Source: Cricetomys ansorgei | Lineage: Eukaryota; Chordata; Mammalia; Rodentia; Nesomyidae | Assembly: GCA_026225945.1 (NCBI GenBank) | Contig: JAMJFZ010002594.1 | Location: 924,501-988,500, forward strand | Direction: 5' to 3' | DNA: 64,000 bases | Shown here: piece by piece, positions 45,666-56,020 of the stretch | Numbering within the stretch: position 1 is the stretch's first letter | Layout of the letters: each line of letters opens with the position of its first letter | Program-made: the position numbers and the translations under genes | The notes under the pieces: generated by a model | Told to the model about the DNA's origin: nothing | The model's input: only the letters and a program-made list of their open reading frames with translations | Database searches by the model: none

Positions 45666-45700
45666 GGGGTTGTGGGGTGTGGGGTGTGGGGTGTGGGGTG
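45666..45700 (+). repeat. (GGGGTGT)n G-rich repeat in 3' UTR
   Basis: Five GGGG runs at 45666, 45674, 45681, 45688 and 45695 with loops of 3-4 bases on the mRNA strand. This is a classic RNA G-quadruplex pattern. Confidence 0.95.
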
Positions 45701-46277
45701 TCCTCCACTGCTGCACCGAGCTCACGTCATCTGGTCGTGGGGAAGGACTCCAGGCATCGCCAAGCTGCGTCTGCTGCTAACAAGGCCTCTTGTGTTTGGG
45801 ATCAGGACGAACTCGTGCCCGTGAGGCTGTGGGTCTGGGGTGCGGCTCACCCCCTGAGCACTGTGACACCCCCCAACCCCCCACAGGCTCCACATTTGGT
45901 GAGAGGAGGGACTCTCTCCAGGAGCCACCCTGAGAGGAGTGAGTCTGTTGAAAAGCTTCACAGCTTCACAGATGTTTACAAGTGTCGCTTCCCTCGGGGA
46001 GGATGCTACTTCCTGTCTGGAGCACTGCTCCCTTTTCTCCTGCTCCCCGTGCAGTGTGAGCTCGGCGCAGCAGGGCCTGGGCTCTGGGTGCAGTCAGGGC
46101 CTGGTCTGGTGCCCATCAAGAAGACAGAGACGAGACTAGCAGCACGGCCGAGAGGCAGAAGGGCTTGGTTTGCTGTCTGGCAAACTACGGTGCGCAATCC
46201 TGTGAGACGAGCTTGGTTCTGCGTTTTTTTTGTTTCCGGCATTTCTGTGGTGACGGTAATGAGTTTTGTTGCTGTTA

Positions 46278-46470
46278 TTTGAGACAGGGTTTCACCGTGT
46301 AGCCTTTGTGTCCTGGAACTCACTGTGTAGACCAGGTAGGCCTTGAACTCACAGAGATCCACCTTCCTCTGCCTCTCGAGTTGGTAGAGTCTCAGAGTGC
46401 AGCCCAAGCCGCCCTCCTGTCTTAGCCTCCTAAATACAGACATTACAGGCATCATCCCGGGCGCCCAGGC
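46278..46470 (-). mobile_element. B1-type SINE in 3' UTR, reverse
   Basis: GAGACAGGGTTTCACCGTGT, GGAACTCACTGTGTAGACCA and TTGAACTCACAGAGATCCAC. A second short B1-like end follows (CCTCCTGTCTTAGCCTCC, ATTACAGGCATC). Confidence 0.85.
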
Positions 46471-46514
46471 TTGGTTACTACGTTTTTAAGGGTTTGTCAG
46501 AAGAGATGGATGAA

Positions 46515-46622
46515 GCCAGGAGTATGCACCAGCCTGTGAGCCTAGCACTCGGGAGGCGAGGCGAGCCGGCAGAGTTAAAGGCCGACCTGGGCCACACAGC
46601 GAGACTCTACCTCAGAAACAGT
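46515..46622 (+). mobile_element. B1-type SINE in 3' UTR, forward
   Basis: GCCAGGAGTATGCACCAGCC, GCCTAGCACTCGGGAGGCGA and GAGACTCTACCTCAGAAACA. It faces the reversed B1 about 45 bases upstream. Confidence 0.6.
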
Positions 46623-47219
46623 AAGTGGCCCTGACAGAGATGTGGTACCTGCCTCAGGCATCTACTTAGGCCCTTGGAGGAAGCTTGCTGGCTGATCTGT
46701 GTGACGCCCGGGGCTGCTTGTGTCACTGCAGGAAGACATGGGACCTGTCTGAAGGCCCCCTGTGCTCCTTCCCTCCTCATGCCCCCAAACGTGGCCACCC
46801 TGCCCCTTACCTCTTATGCAGATGGAGTCCTTGTGGAGGTGTCCACAGCTCCTTCCTACACTTGGCTGGTGCAGCCAGACGGCTCAGCGAGACCACAAAG
46901 CCTCCGAGACTGGCCATGTTCTGGAAGTGCACGGGTCAGGGTCATGCGCCCTGGTTAGACATGAGTCCCCAAAGGGCCATTGTGGTGAACACCCAACATA
47001 TCTCCAGGGATAAGACCCAGTCCTGTTTCCATTAGTGCAGAGTCGTGAACTTCTCTCTCTGGCATGAAGCTTTTTTCTTAGTACGTGTGTGTTTTTTTAC
47101 AGGGATTTGTTTTCCCACACGTGTTAATGGTAGTCACCTTTAAAAGTGCTTGTCCACATATTCCTGTGGGTTTCCTCCACTCTGCATGCATATATGTACA
47201 TGCGTGTATGTGCATATAC

Positions 47220-47638
47220 CATGTGTGAGTGTGTGTGCGTGTGAGTGTGTGTGTACATGTGTGAGTGTGTGCGTGTGGTGTGTGTGTACATGTGTGAGTG
47301 TGTGCGTGTGGTGTGTGTGTACATGTGTGAGTGTGTGCGTGTGGTGTGTGTGTACATGTGTGTGTGTGCGTGTGGTGTGTGTACATGTGTGAGTGTGTGT
47401 GTGATGGTGTGTATATATATGTGTGAGTGTGCATGTGTGTGTGTACATGTGTGTGTGTGTGATGGTGTGTGTGTACATGTGTGTGTGTGTGATGGTGTGT
47501 GTACATGTGTGTGTGTGTGTGTGTGATGTGTGTGTGTGTGATGGTGTGTGTGTGTGTGTGTGTGATGGTGTGTGTACATGTGTGTGTGTGTGATGGTGTG
47601 TGTATGTGTGTGTGTATGGTGTGTGTGTGTGTTTGTGT
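47220..47638 (+). repeat. UG-rich tract with 33-base unit in 3' UTR
   Basis: TG-rich throughout. GTACATGTGTGAGTGTGTGC recurs with a 33-base period (47253, 47286, 47319, with a variant at 47352). Later blocks alternate GATGGTGTGT and (TG)n. Confidence 0.95.
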
Positions 47639-48423
47639 TACTACTCGATCAAACCTGGTGTGTGTCATTTCTGTCCTCACACTCTTGTCCCCCAGCTCTG
47701 CCATGACGCCACCAGGGCTGCCTGGAGAAGGGTGACCACTCGCTCCTCTCTCGCAGTAGACAGCACACACCCCCCTCCCCCCAGTCCCGTCTTCCTCCGC
47801 TGCCCTGGCTGTTGGCCTTGCTGCATGAGGAGATAGCTGCTCCCTCCCCTCCACACTGTAACTGTTGCTTTACAGTTGAGTGCCTTAACAACCGTTCACA
47901 AATACCGTGTATTTGTGCGCAACCGTTCAGCTCTGTTTTCTGCGGCTGGACACTGTCTCATCTGGTGGCTGATGCCGAACTCGAGTCTGTCCCCAGCCCC
48001 ACCCACTTGCGTTTATTCTGCTATGCAGTTGACGTTGGGTTTGCGACTACTCCACAGAGCCTGCCAGAGATGGCACTGTTGAGTCCCTGCAGGCCAGGCT
48101 GGCATCCGCGGACGCTCCCTGACCGCGGCCCAGTGCCTCCCCAGACCCTCCACAGCTGCTCTCTGGTTTGTAGAGGTTCTTCACCACCTAGACCCCCTTC
48201 ACACTCCCGTCCTGTCGTCCCGAGCACCTGACAGCAAATCGTGGGTGCAGCTCACCCCGGGAGCCGCACCGGACCGAGTTCTTCACCTTTCAAAGATTGC
48301 CACGTTTCTGTGTGTCACATCACAACCTCGGTGGGGTTTTGTTTGTTTTCTTGTTTTTTTTTATATTATATATTTAAAGGCAGTATCTTTTGTACTGTGA
48401 ATTTGCAGTAGAAGAGGCATAGT

Positions 48424-48463
48424 GCACTTTTTTTTTTACTTCTTTTGGTGTGTACTGTATATA
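48424..48463 (+). promoter_or_regulatory. Ssh1: Candidate miR-17-family seed site and Pumilio element
   Basis: GCACTTT at 48424-48430 pairs with the miR-17/20/106 seed (bases 2-8). TGTATATA at 48456-48463 fits the Pumilio consensus UGUANAUA and lies 24 bases before the polyadenylation signal. Both are sequence matches only. Confidence 0.45.
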
Positions 48464-48486
48464 GTCTGCTTGCTTCCTGTGTCGAA

Positions 48487-48492
48487 AATAAA
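48487..48492 (+). terminator. Ssh1: Polyadenylation signal AATAAA of Ssh1
   Basis: Canonical AATAAA followed 20-40 bases later by a GT-rich downstream element (GTGAGTGCCGTGTGTCC), so cleavage is expected at about 48505-48512. Confidence 0.85.
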
Positions 48493-48607
48493 CATTGCCT
48501 TTATAAACGTCACGTGAGTGCCGTGTGTCCTGGAGGCCTCTGCCTCTAGCCCTTGGCGAGACGCGCAGTGAGCTCTTCCCGTCGTTATCGTGGACGCTCT
48601 CCTTTGT

Positions 48608-48803
48608 TTTTAAGATTTATTGTACCTACTAAGTTCAGGGCTCTTAGAAAAAGTTGGAGGAGTTAAAACTAGAGGAGCAAAGCTGGCGGCACCCCAGAGC
48701 CCCCTCCCTCCCCATTCCGTCTCCCGAGGCTGTGCTGAGACTGACCCCAGTCCTCTGCAAGAACAGCCGCTCTGAACTGTCGAGCCATCTCTCCGGCTTC
48801 CCC
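48608..48803 (-). mobile_element. B2/B3-class SINE, reverse, with central divergence
   Basis: AAGATTTATTGTACC start and terminal GAACTGTCGAGCCATCTCTC frame an element. The middle (about 48630-48720) does not match well. Confidence 0.6.
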
Positions 48804-48904
48804 TAAGACTTGTTCTAAACAGATGACGCTGGTCCGAGCACCTCCCCAGAGAGCCAAGAGATACCAACCTGGGGCCTGCACCACTCTGGACTCCACCCAC
48901 AAAT

Positions 48905-48990
48905 CATCTAGGGGTGGGGCCCAGGAATGTGTATGTTTCCCATAATGCCCTGGGAATCCTGATAGCCATATTTAGAAACCAGTGAAATGA
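48905..48990. mobile_element. MER5-like hAT-Charlie remnant
   Basis: ATCTAGGGGTGGGGCCCAGG, AATGCCCTGGGAATCCTGAT and TTTAGAAACCAGTG match the 3' half of the old eutherian MER5 family as I recall it. Confidence 0.6.
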
Positions 48991-49329
48991 GATGTGACGT
49001 AGGCTTAGACTTTGCTAGTGACAGTCACATTCTACACTTTGAGACAGCCCTCCACCCACACACCCAACAGCACGTGCATGTTCTCAAGACATGTTACCTG
49101 TGAGCGCCAGGCCCTGGGATGGTGTTCCTCGGCTGACTGCCTTTACCCTGATTTTATCTTCAGAGTAACCGTCCGAGGGCTGGGTGTAATCTCGGACCAC
49201 ATCTGCAGTGCAGGTGGTTTTGCCAGGGAGGAAGTAGTATTTGTCGGAAACCCTTTGCGGCAAGAGCTCGGGAGACACTCCAGGTTTCTGAAAGGCTCAC
49301 ACCTTATAAGGACGCTCCTTTTCCCCCCC

Positions 49330-49522
49330 TTTTCCATTTTATTTGGTTATGTGTATGAGCGTTTCTCCATACACACGCGTGCGCGTGCGTGTCTGTGTGA
49401 TTAGTGCCAGGGAGGCCAGAGGAGGGCGTCGGCTCCCCGGAGCCGGAGTCACAGATGGTTGTGAGCGTCAAGCCGCTGCCAGCGGCCAGTGCTCTTAGCC
49501 ACTGAGCAACCGCTAAAGCCCC
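49330..49522 (-). mobile_element. B2/B3-class SINE, reverse
   Basis: CCAGAGGAGGGCGTCGGCTC, GAGTCACAGATGGTTGTGAG and GTGCTCTTAGCCACTGAGCA. Confidence 0.85.
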
Positions 49523-49827
49523 TTGCTGTCTCTTTAGGTGTAGCGGAAGATGGACGAAGACTTCAGCCTTCAGCCTTCAGCCCTGCAGAAATCGGCCCTT
49601 CACCCTCCATACTGCTGGGCCACACGGGCGTCTCCTACGCAGTCTTCAGTGTGTTTCACAGGGAAACTGCATATGTACCCTTACGTAGACAAGTAAAGAG
49701 CCCGGTTTCAGCCTGGAATTCCTTTTTTGGTAAACTGTTCCAGCAAATAGGATGTCCATTAGTGTTTTATTTATTAGCTCCCAAGCCAGAGGAGGACAAG
49801 CCCACATCTAACACTGAAAGACTGATT

Positions 49828-50050
49828 CTCCAGGCTGGGATCTGGGATGCAGCTCAGGGGTAGAGCTAGCGTGTGCAAGGCCGTGATCCAGTCCTTAGCC
49901 CCCGTTGTATGTGGTGTCATGTGCCTGTAATCCTAGCACCGAGGGTAGAGGCAGGAGGATCAGAAACTCAGTCACCCTTGGCTACATAGTGAGTTCAAGG
50001 CCAGCCTGGGCTACACGAGACCCTGTCTCAAAAACAAAACACAAAAAAAT
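49828..50050 (+). mobile_element. B4 SINE, well preserved
   Basis: ID-like head (GATGCAGCTCAGGGGTAGAG) then B1-like body (TGCCTGTAATCCTAGCACCG, AAGGCCAGCCTGGGCTACAC) and tail CTCAAAAACAAAACAC. Confidence 0.85.
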
Positions 50051-50093
50051 GAAGACAGAAATAACCTCATAGTGGTCTTAGGAAAACTAATAG

Positions 50094-50206
50094 GTGAGCC
50101 AAGTACGGTGGGTGGCACATAGCGGTAATCCAGCATCTGGAAGGGCTGAGGCAGGAGGATTGAGTTTGAAACCAGCCTGGGCCACATAAGGAGATCCTAC
50201 TTAAAG

Positions 50207-50245
<39 letters not shown>
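50094..50245 (+). mobile_element. B1-like SINE plus (CA)n tail
   Basis: GCCAAGTACGGTGGGTGGCA, GCTGAGGCAGGAGGATTGAG and ACCAGCCTGGGCCACATAAG, then a CA repeat (50211-50244). Confidence 0.7.
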
Positions 50246-50249
<4 letters not shown>

Positions 50250-50809
50250 GTGAGCACACAGTGAGCCCCCACCCGCACCCCCCATCTGTGGTCTTGTGCA
50301 CTGTGTAAAGTCCAGGTTGTGACAGGAGTCGTCCTTCAAGGACAAGCTGTAGTGGCCAGGAAGGCAATGGGTGCCCCGTCACTGACCAGATCTTCTGCTT
50401 CCTACCTCTTCGGTGCCTCTTTAAGGGCCGAGAGGCACAAAGGCAGGTCACTGGAGAAGCAGCCTTTCGCAGGGATGTGCACACATCCTCCTGCATGGCA
50501 CCATCCAGAGTTCAGGATCTGCCTGCTGCTCCCTAGAACCAATTCCAGGTCCCAGGCCACTCTTCCCCAGTGAACCCTTGAGGAGGGAAACATGGGCAGC
50601 TCTGAGCGCGGGCTTGTCCCTGATGCAATCCAGAGGCAGAGGCACATCCTGTTCTGCGGTTGCCATGGTATATCTGAAAACATCTGCCACAACACAGGGC
50701 TGGGGTGGTGCCTAGCAGCAGAGCTCTGGGCCAAGAAGGTCCTGGGCGGGGCTGGGCACCAGACGAAGCAAGGCCTGCAGCTATGCAGGGACTGGGGAAA
50801 CGTAGCAGC

Positions 50810-50812
<3 letters not shown>

Positions 50813-50861
<49 letters not shown>
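50813..50861. repeat. (TG)n microsatellite
   Basis: About 24 nearly uninterrupted TG units. Confidence 0.97.
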
Positions 50862-50864
<3 letters not shown>

Positions 50865-50984
50865 TCTTACACGCACACACTATCTGGGAGGCAAGGCTAG
50901 CTGGATATCTAGCCCGTGCAGATTTCCTGAAGAATTCTCAATTCTCTATTTTTGGTTTTGGGGTTTTTCTGCTTGCTTCTCTTT

Positions 50985-51540
50985 TCTTTCTTTCTTTTTT
51001 TTTTTTTTTTAATGTTTCGTTTGGATTTGGTTTGGTTTGGTGTTTTGAGAGAAGGTCTCGTATAGCTAGGTTGGCCTAGGATTTGCTATGTAGCTCAGGA
51101 TGACCTTGAACTCCTGATCTTTCTCCCCAGTGCTGGAGTTGTAAGCTTGCACCATCATGACCGGCTGCCTTTGTTGTTATTAGTAGTAGTAGTACACGGG
51201 TATTTTGCCTATGATATGTCTGCATGTGTGCCTGGAACCCTCAGGGACCAGAGGCCTGCATCGGCTTCTCGTATCAGCTCTCCTGGAGCTGGTTACAGTC
51301 ACTAGCCTCCATGTTGGCGCTGGGAATTGAACTCGGGTCCCTGGAAGCGCGGCCTGTATCTTGACAGCTGAGCCAGCTCTCCAGCCCCCTGGCTGCCTGT
51401 TTTATTTTGTTTTGGGGTTTTGCTTGTTGAGTCAAAGTCTCGCCCCGTCGTCGTAACCCAGGCTGGCCTCTAGCCTGATACCATTTCTCCGCCTCAGCCC
51501 TCCTGACGCTGGCATTGCAGATGTCACCACACCCGGCCCC
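50985..51540 (-). mobile_element. Cluster of three reversed SINEs
   Basis: A reversed B1-like unit behind T and GGTTT runs (about 50985-51170). A reversed B2/B3 unit follows (about 51180-51390; GCTGGGAATTGAACTCGGGT, TTGACAGCTGAGCCAGCTCT). A further reversed B1-like unit comes last (about 51395-51540; ACCCAGGCTGGCCTCTAGCC). Confidence 0.7.
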
Positions 51541-51939
51541 CATTCTCTGTCATCTTCTCGGAAACGCTGAGAGGAGATCTGGAGTGCCCAGCCTGGCAGG
51601 CCCTTTCCTGCCTGGTCCAGCTCCCAGCCAGGCCCACGGTTGGTGTCCCTTAGCCCCAGCCTCACCCCAGATGGGACTCACCGCCCTCGTTGCCATAGCA
51701 ACCGCTGATGCTTTTCCTGAATAACCTGTAAAAAACAGTCCTGGTGACAAAATCACGGGGTGTAGAGGAGGGGCGCGCCAGAGCCAGGAGGACCTCGTAC
51801 CCCTGCTGCGTGTTACATGCCTGCCGTGTACACAGGACATCCCCGACGCGGAGGGCTCCACGTGAATCTGTTAAACTAAGTAACCAGCTAAGTGAGTTGA
51901 TCCCAGGTGGGCGCTGCAGCTGCAGGTATTAGTAACACG

Positions 51940-52165
51940 TCCTCTAAGAGACAAGGCACTGAGGGTTGACAAAGCCTGCCAAGGTCACACATGCCAAATG
52001 GGTCCTGTTTGGGGCGGGGAGGAAGGCAGCGCTACAGATGGAACCTGGGGCTCACACAGCCTCCTCTTCTATGACATGCAGGGAAGCCTTGAAACTGCAG
52101 TCATCCAGCCCTAGCCTCCCCGTTAGGCTGGGATTACAGGCCTGTGCCGCCTGTGCCCAGGTTAG
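51940..52165. mobile_element. MIR-like fragment and B1-like scrap
   Basis: AGAGACAAGGCACTGAGGGT and GCCTGCCAAGGTCACACATG look like a MIR segment (51940-52010). AGGCTGGGATTACAGGCCTG near 52125 is a reversed 7SL-type end. Confidence 0.4.
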
Positions 52166-52354
52166 CCCAACACTAGAGCTTCTGTCAGAATCTCCCAGCC
52201 CCTTTGCTGTTTTTCTAGGTAAGACAAGTCTTCCATGGCTCCCTCGATCCACACACCACCCTGGACCTTAATCTGAGGAACCACAGGTAAACTGGGGTGG
52301 TAGCTTCCCTCTGCTCACAAGTCCATGCTGTGTGGATAAGCCTGTGGGAGAGTG

Positions 52355-52952
52355 TGCTCCAGTTTTATGTCAGCCTGACACAATCTAGGGTCATCTGAAA
52401 GGAGGGAACCTCAACTGATGAAACGCCTCCCTAAGATCCAGATGTGGGGGCAGTTTCTTAATTAGTGATTGATGGGGGAGGGTCCAGCCCATTGTGGGTG
52501 GGGCCAGCCCTGGACTGGTAGATCTGGATTCTTCTATAGGACAGCAGCTGAGGGGCTGGAGAGCTGGCTCAGCCGTTGGGAGAACTTGACTACTCTTCTT
52601 GAGGACCAGGGTTCAATTCCCAGCACCCACATGGCAGTCACAGCTGTCTGTAGCTCCAGCTCCAAAGGATCTAACACCTTCACACAGACGTGCATGCAGG
52701 CAAAACACCAGTGCCCATGAGATTTAAAAAAAAAAAAAAAAAGCAGGCTGAGCAAGCCATGGGAACAAGCCAGTGAGCAGCACCCCTCCACGGCCTCTGC
52801 GTCAGCCCTGCCTCCGGGCTCCTGCCCGGCTTGCCTTCCTGACCTGGCTTCCTTCAGCGATGGGCTGTGACGGGGAAGTGTGCGCCGCACAGACGCTTTC
52901 CTCCCCGCGTTGCTTTGGTGGCGGTGTTTATCACAGTGACCTGACAGTGATC
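52355..52952 (+). mobile_element. Rodent interspersed repeat (unnamed here), copy 1, split by a B2
   Basis: Recognised by GGGAACCTCAACTGATGAAA, TTAATTAGTGATTGATGGGG, CCAGCCCATTGTGGGTGGGG, then after the B2 AGCAGCACCCCTCCACGGCC and a GGTGTTTATCACAGTGACC end. The same landmarks recur in copy 2 near 57 kb. I know it as widespread in rodents but will not guess the library name. Confidence 0.7.
52552..52742 (+). mobile_element. B2 SINE nested in the repeat above
   Basis: GGGGCTGGAGAGCTGGCTCA head, GGTTCAATTCCCAGCACCCA, and a 17-base A tail. AGCAGCTGAG just before and AGCAGGCTGAG just after are the probable target-site duplication with a one-base difference. Confidence 0.9.
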
Positions 52953-53244
52953 TGTGGGACAGTCCTGACCGGGGACACAGTGATCGCCCTCTTCTCACAC
53001 CCACTTCCTACAGCCATGTCTGATAGGGGCTCCCGGGATCCTTAGTCAAAGGTGACACTTCTTTAGACAGAAGAGGCTCGGAATGGTAGCCCAGCAGGCA
53101 GGATCACCTAGCTGCCGCCTCCTCCAGAAGCCACGCCTGACTGGCCCTCCTCTAAACTCTGCTGAGGTGTCCTTTTACGGTGAGCACCTGTGGGATAACC
53201 CAGGACCTGAACTCTTGACAGTAGCATCTGGGCCAGCCTTATGA

Positions 53245-53720
53245 TCTGCCCTGTGCCTGACACAGTACATGCTCAGTAAATACTTGTTGAGTGACTAGAC
53301 AAAGAATATTCCCATAAATGAATGCAGGAGCGAGTCTCTCTCACTTTCTTGGTCATGAGAAGTTTGGGAAGCTGGGCAGGCCTGCATCACAGTCTTGCTC
53401 TGTCACTTTTTGGCTGTACATAACCTCACTGGGCACCTGTCTTCATTTTGGTGAAAACAGGAGTGCAGTCTGAGGGAGAGCTGGACCTCGATGACCATCA
53501 CACAGTAGGTCTCAGGCAGCACACAGTAGGTTCTCAGGCAACAGGTCCATTACAGGGAGATGATTTGGGCCCTTAAGTCATTCTCTGGGCTTCGAAGCTC
53601 TACTCCAATACAGACTGCCACTGTGTGGCCACAGACAAATGACCCCTGGACCGCATGTCTCACACTTCGCACATAGAGTCAAGAAGAGCATAGCTCACCG
53701 GGTAGTGGTAGAAATTAAGG
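53245..53720 (+). mobile_element. MIR fragments (at least two)
   Basis: ACATGCTCAGTAAATACTTG with TTGAGTGACTAG (53245-53335) is a MIR 3' end. CTTGCTCTGTCACTTTTTGG with TCACTGGGCACCTGTCTTCA (53385-53470) is a MIR core. GACTGCCACTGTGTGGCCAC near 53615 suggests another. Confidence 0.6.
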
Positions 53721-54964
53721 AGGCGTCTGTGTAGTTACACGCTGTGTGAACGTGGGCTTCTGTGACCTGAGTGAGCTACCACAGTTCAAGGGTGTTGTGG
53801 CCTTCTCTCTCCACCCATTCTTAAGGCCCCACTCAGTGTCTGCACACAGTAGGGATACAGATTGTGTAAGGCACTGAATCTCCCAGTGTATGCCCTGAGC
53901 GTCCTTCCCACCCCTGGGCTTTCCCCACGGACTTTCCCGCCTCTTTCTGGCCCGGTGGACAAGCGGTGCCCTGCGGGAGCCTTCTGTGCTGCCCTAGTGG
54001 AGACTGGGCACAGCGGGTCTCCAGCAGGGCTCCTCTGGTTGGAGGGTGGCAGCAATGTGGGGAGGACCCTCCAAAGCTGGCTCAAGGGGACCCAGCTACT
54101 TAGGAGAGTAGGGTCCAAGCCTATCAGCATGGCCCCAACCATGTGAGTGTGGTCAAGCCCCTCTGCCATTCTCAGCCACCTTCCTGTGTGTCGGGGGTGT
54201 TGGCAGCACCTGTGGCACTGTGGGTTGTTGGAAAATGAGTGACAGATGAAGCATACAGTAAGTGCCCCATAAGTGCACCGCTCTCTGCTGCCCCTCCTAT
54301 AGCACAGGTGGGAGTCAGGGCCCAGAGAAAGCCCATCTCTTAGTGGTTCCACCCGGACCTTAACTGTTCTCCCAACCCAAATACGGCTGGGCTGGACCCG
54401 GGTGGACCAGGCAGGGGTCTCCCTGGGCTGTGGGCTGTGCACAGGTGGAGGGGTGTGTCCCTCATCAGACAAGTGCTTTGCTGGTTCCCACCTCCAATTC
54501 TGAAAGAACCTCCAAAGCAGCAGCCCTGTGCCCCCCCCCCCAGTTACACCGAAGGAAATCGAGGCTCCCACCCCAGCTGGGATCTGTGTTCAGAAAGGGA
54601 TGCACAGTGCACCCTTAGGGGAGACCAGCTGCCCTCCGGGCCCCCAAACAGAAGGGAAGAGGGAAGACAGTACCAGTAGCATAGGGACTCACAACATCCC
54701 TAGCACCTTAAAAGGACAGGGTGGACAGAGCTCTGTCACCCTCAAACCTCCCATCCCTCTAGGCCATGCCTACTGACCTCCTGACCCTGTGGGTCAGCCT
54801 CCTCCCCACACCCACGGATCTCAGTTCAGTGCCCTGCATGCCCCACCTTTGATCTGCAGAGGATTCAGTCTGGAGCTACAGGTCAGCTCTGAGGTCCTCA
54901 GAACCATCTCTAGTCTCGCCCAGGGGACAGTAGGCATCTCAGCCTACTTCCCTCCGAGAGGACC

Positions 54965-54966
<2 letters not shown>

Positions 54967-55005
<39 letters not shown>
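54967..55005. repeat. (CA)n microsatellite
   Basis: About 19 uninterrupted CA units. Confidence 0.97.
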
Positions 55006-55006
<1 letters not shown>

Positions 55007-55194
55007 CACAGGAGGGCTCCACCCTCGGGGCTGGAATGACTGTACCAGGTTCACGGGGACAGTATGGGGCTGCACAAGAGTGTCAGAATCCAGGTCTGGA
55101 CCCAGTTGCCCACGGCGCTGGAAAGAGAAGATTCTGGTGAAGAAGGAGAAAAGGCTACATCTTTGAAAAAGATTTGTTGGCAGGTTAACAGGCA

Positions 55195-55445
55195 ACATCT
55201 GTGTGTATGTGTGTGTGTCTATATATTGTGTGTGTGCATGTGTGTGTATATATGTGTATGTATTGTGTATGTGTGTGTGTGTACTGTGTACTGTGTGTAT
55301 GTGTGCATGTGTTGTGTGTATTTATTGTGTGTATGTGTGTGTATGTATGTATGTATCGTGTGTATTTTGTGTACGTGTGTATGTATTGTATGTATATGTG
55401 TATGTGTGTGTACTCTCTGTGTACTGTGTGTATATGTGTGCACCT
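55195..55445. repeat. TG/TATG/TATTG complex repeat
   Basis: TGTG steps mixed with TATTGTGTG and TGTACTGTGT units. The overlapping open frames are repeat artefacts. Confidence 0.92.
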
Positions 55446-55869
55446 AGCTGAGTACAATGGTATTTATTATGTGCTTAAAGTATGACCTGGTTCGCAGAGG
55501 CCGACCTGTGAATATCAGCTGTGAGATGCATCTCATTAATGCAGAGATGAAGAGACAGAGCTGAGTGCCTCAGTTTCCCCCACGGACATGCAGCATCTTC
55601 TCCCAGGGAAAGGCCCAGCTGCTCTGAGCACGGAATCCTTTGGTGGGCTCTGCTCTAGACTGTCCCCCACACTCTTCCTCCCTTCTGGATAAGCAAGCCA
55701 TGCCATGATAAAAACAAACAAACAAAAAACACCCCAAATTACAAAGTGGGGACAGTCTCTGGAGAACAAGCCAGGACTGTGGGACCGTGGGTGGTCACCG
55801 ATTTACATCCGCTGTGTTTTCCTGTCTCGGCCCCTTAGACAGCACGGTGACATAGTTGTGGCTTCATTT

Positions 55870-56020
55870 TTTAATGCTCTCAATGTGCCCTACACTTGGC
55901 TTAGAATTTAAATGCTACCTCATTAAGTGAGAGGCAGGCCCTGTTTTTCTCAAGGGCAGGAAATGGACCCACAAAGGTGAAGTGGCCAGAGACATGCATG
56001 CTGACCTTACAGCTGGGCTC
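55870..56020. mobile_element. MIR/L2-type fragment
   Basis: GCTACCTCATTAAGTGAGAG, CAGGAAATGGACCCACAAAG and GTGAAGTGGCCAGAGACATG follow the order of an old mammalian repeat ('cattatctcatt', 'ggaaactgaggca', 'ttaagtaacttgccca'). Confidence 0.5.

Larger units (their letters stand above)
44954..48510 (+). other. Ssh1: Ssh1 3' UTR (about 3.55 kb)
   Basis: Runs from the stop to the cleavage region just after AATAAA at 48487-48492. By eye I find no earlier AATAAA or ATTAAA, so a single distal end is the simplest reading. It contains B1-type SINEs at 45215, 46278 and 46515, two short GC repeats (45350-45381, 45666-45700), a UG-rich tract (47220-47638) and an AU-rich stretch near 48339-48378. The segments 46630-47190 and 47640-48330 show no repeat. 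The exact cleavage site is inferred. Confidence 0.8.

Noticed and set aside
47078..47854. 258-residue His/Thr-rich minus-strand frame in the 3' UTR
   Set aside because: It is the UG tract read on the reverse strand.
52552..52742. tRNA gene-like promoter boxes in B2-class elements
   Set aside because: These are SINE heads with A tails and target duplications, not functional tRNA genes.
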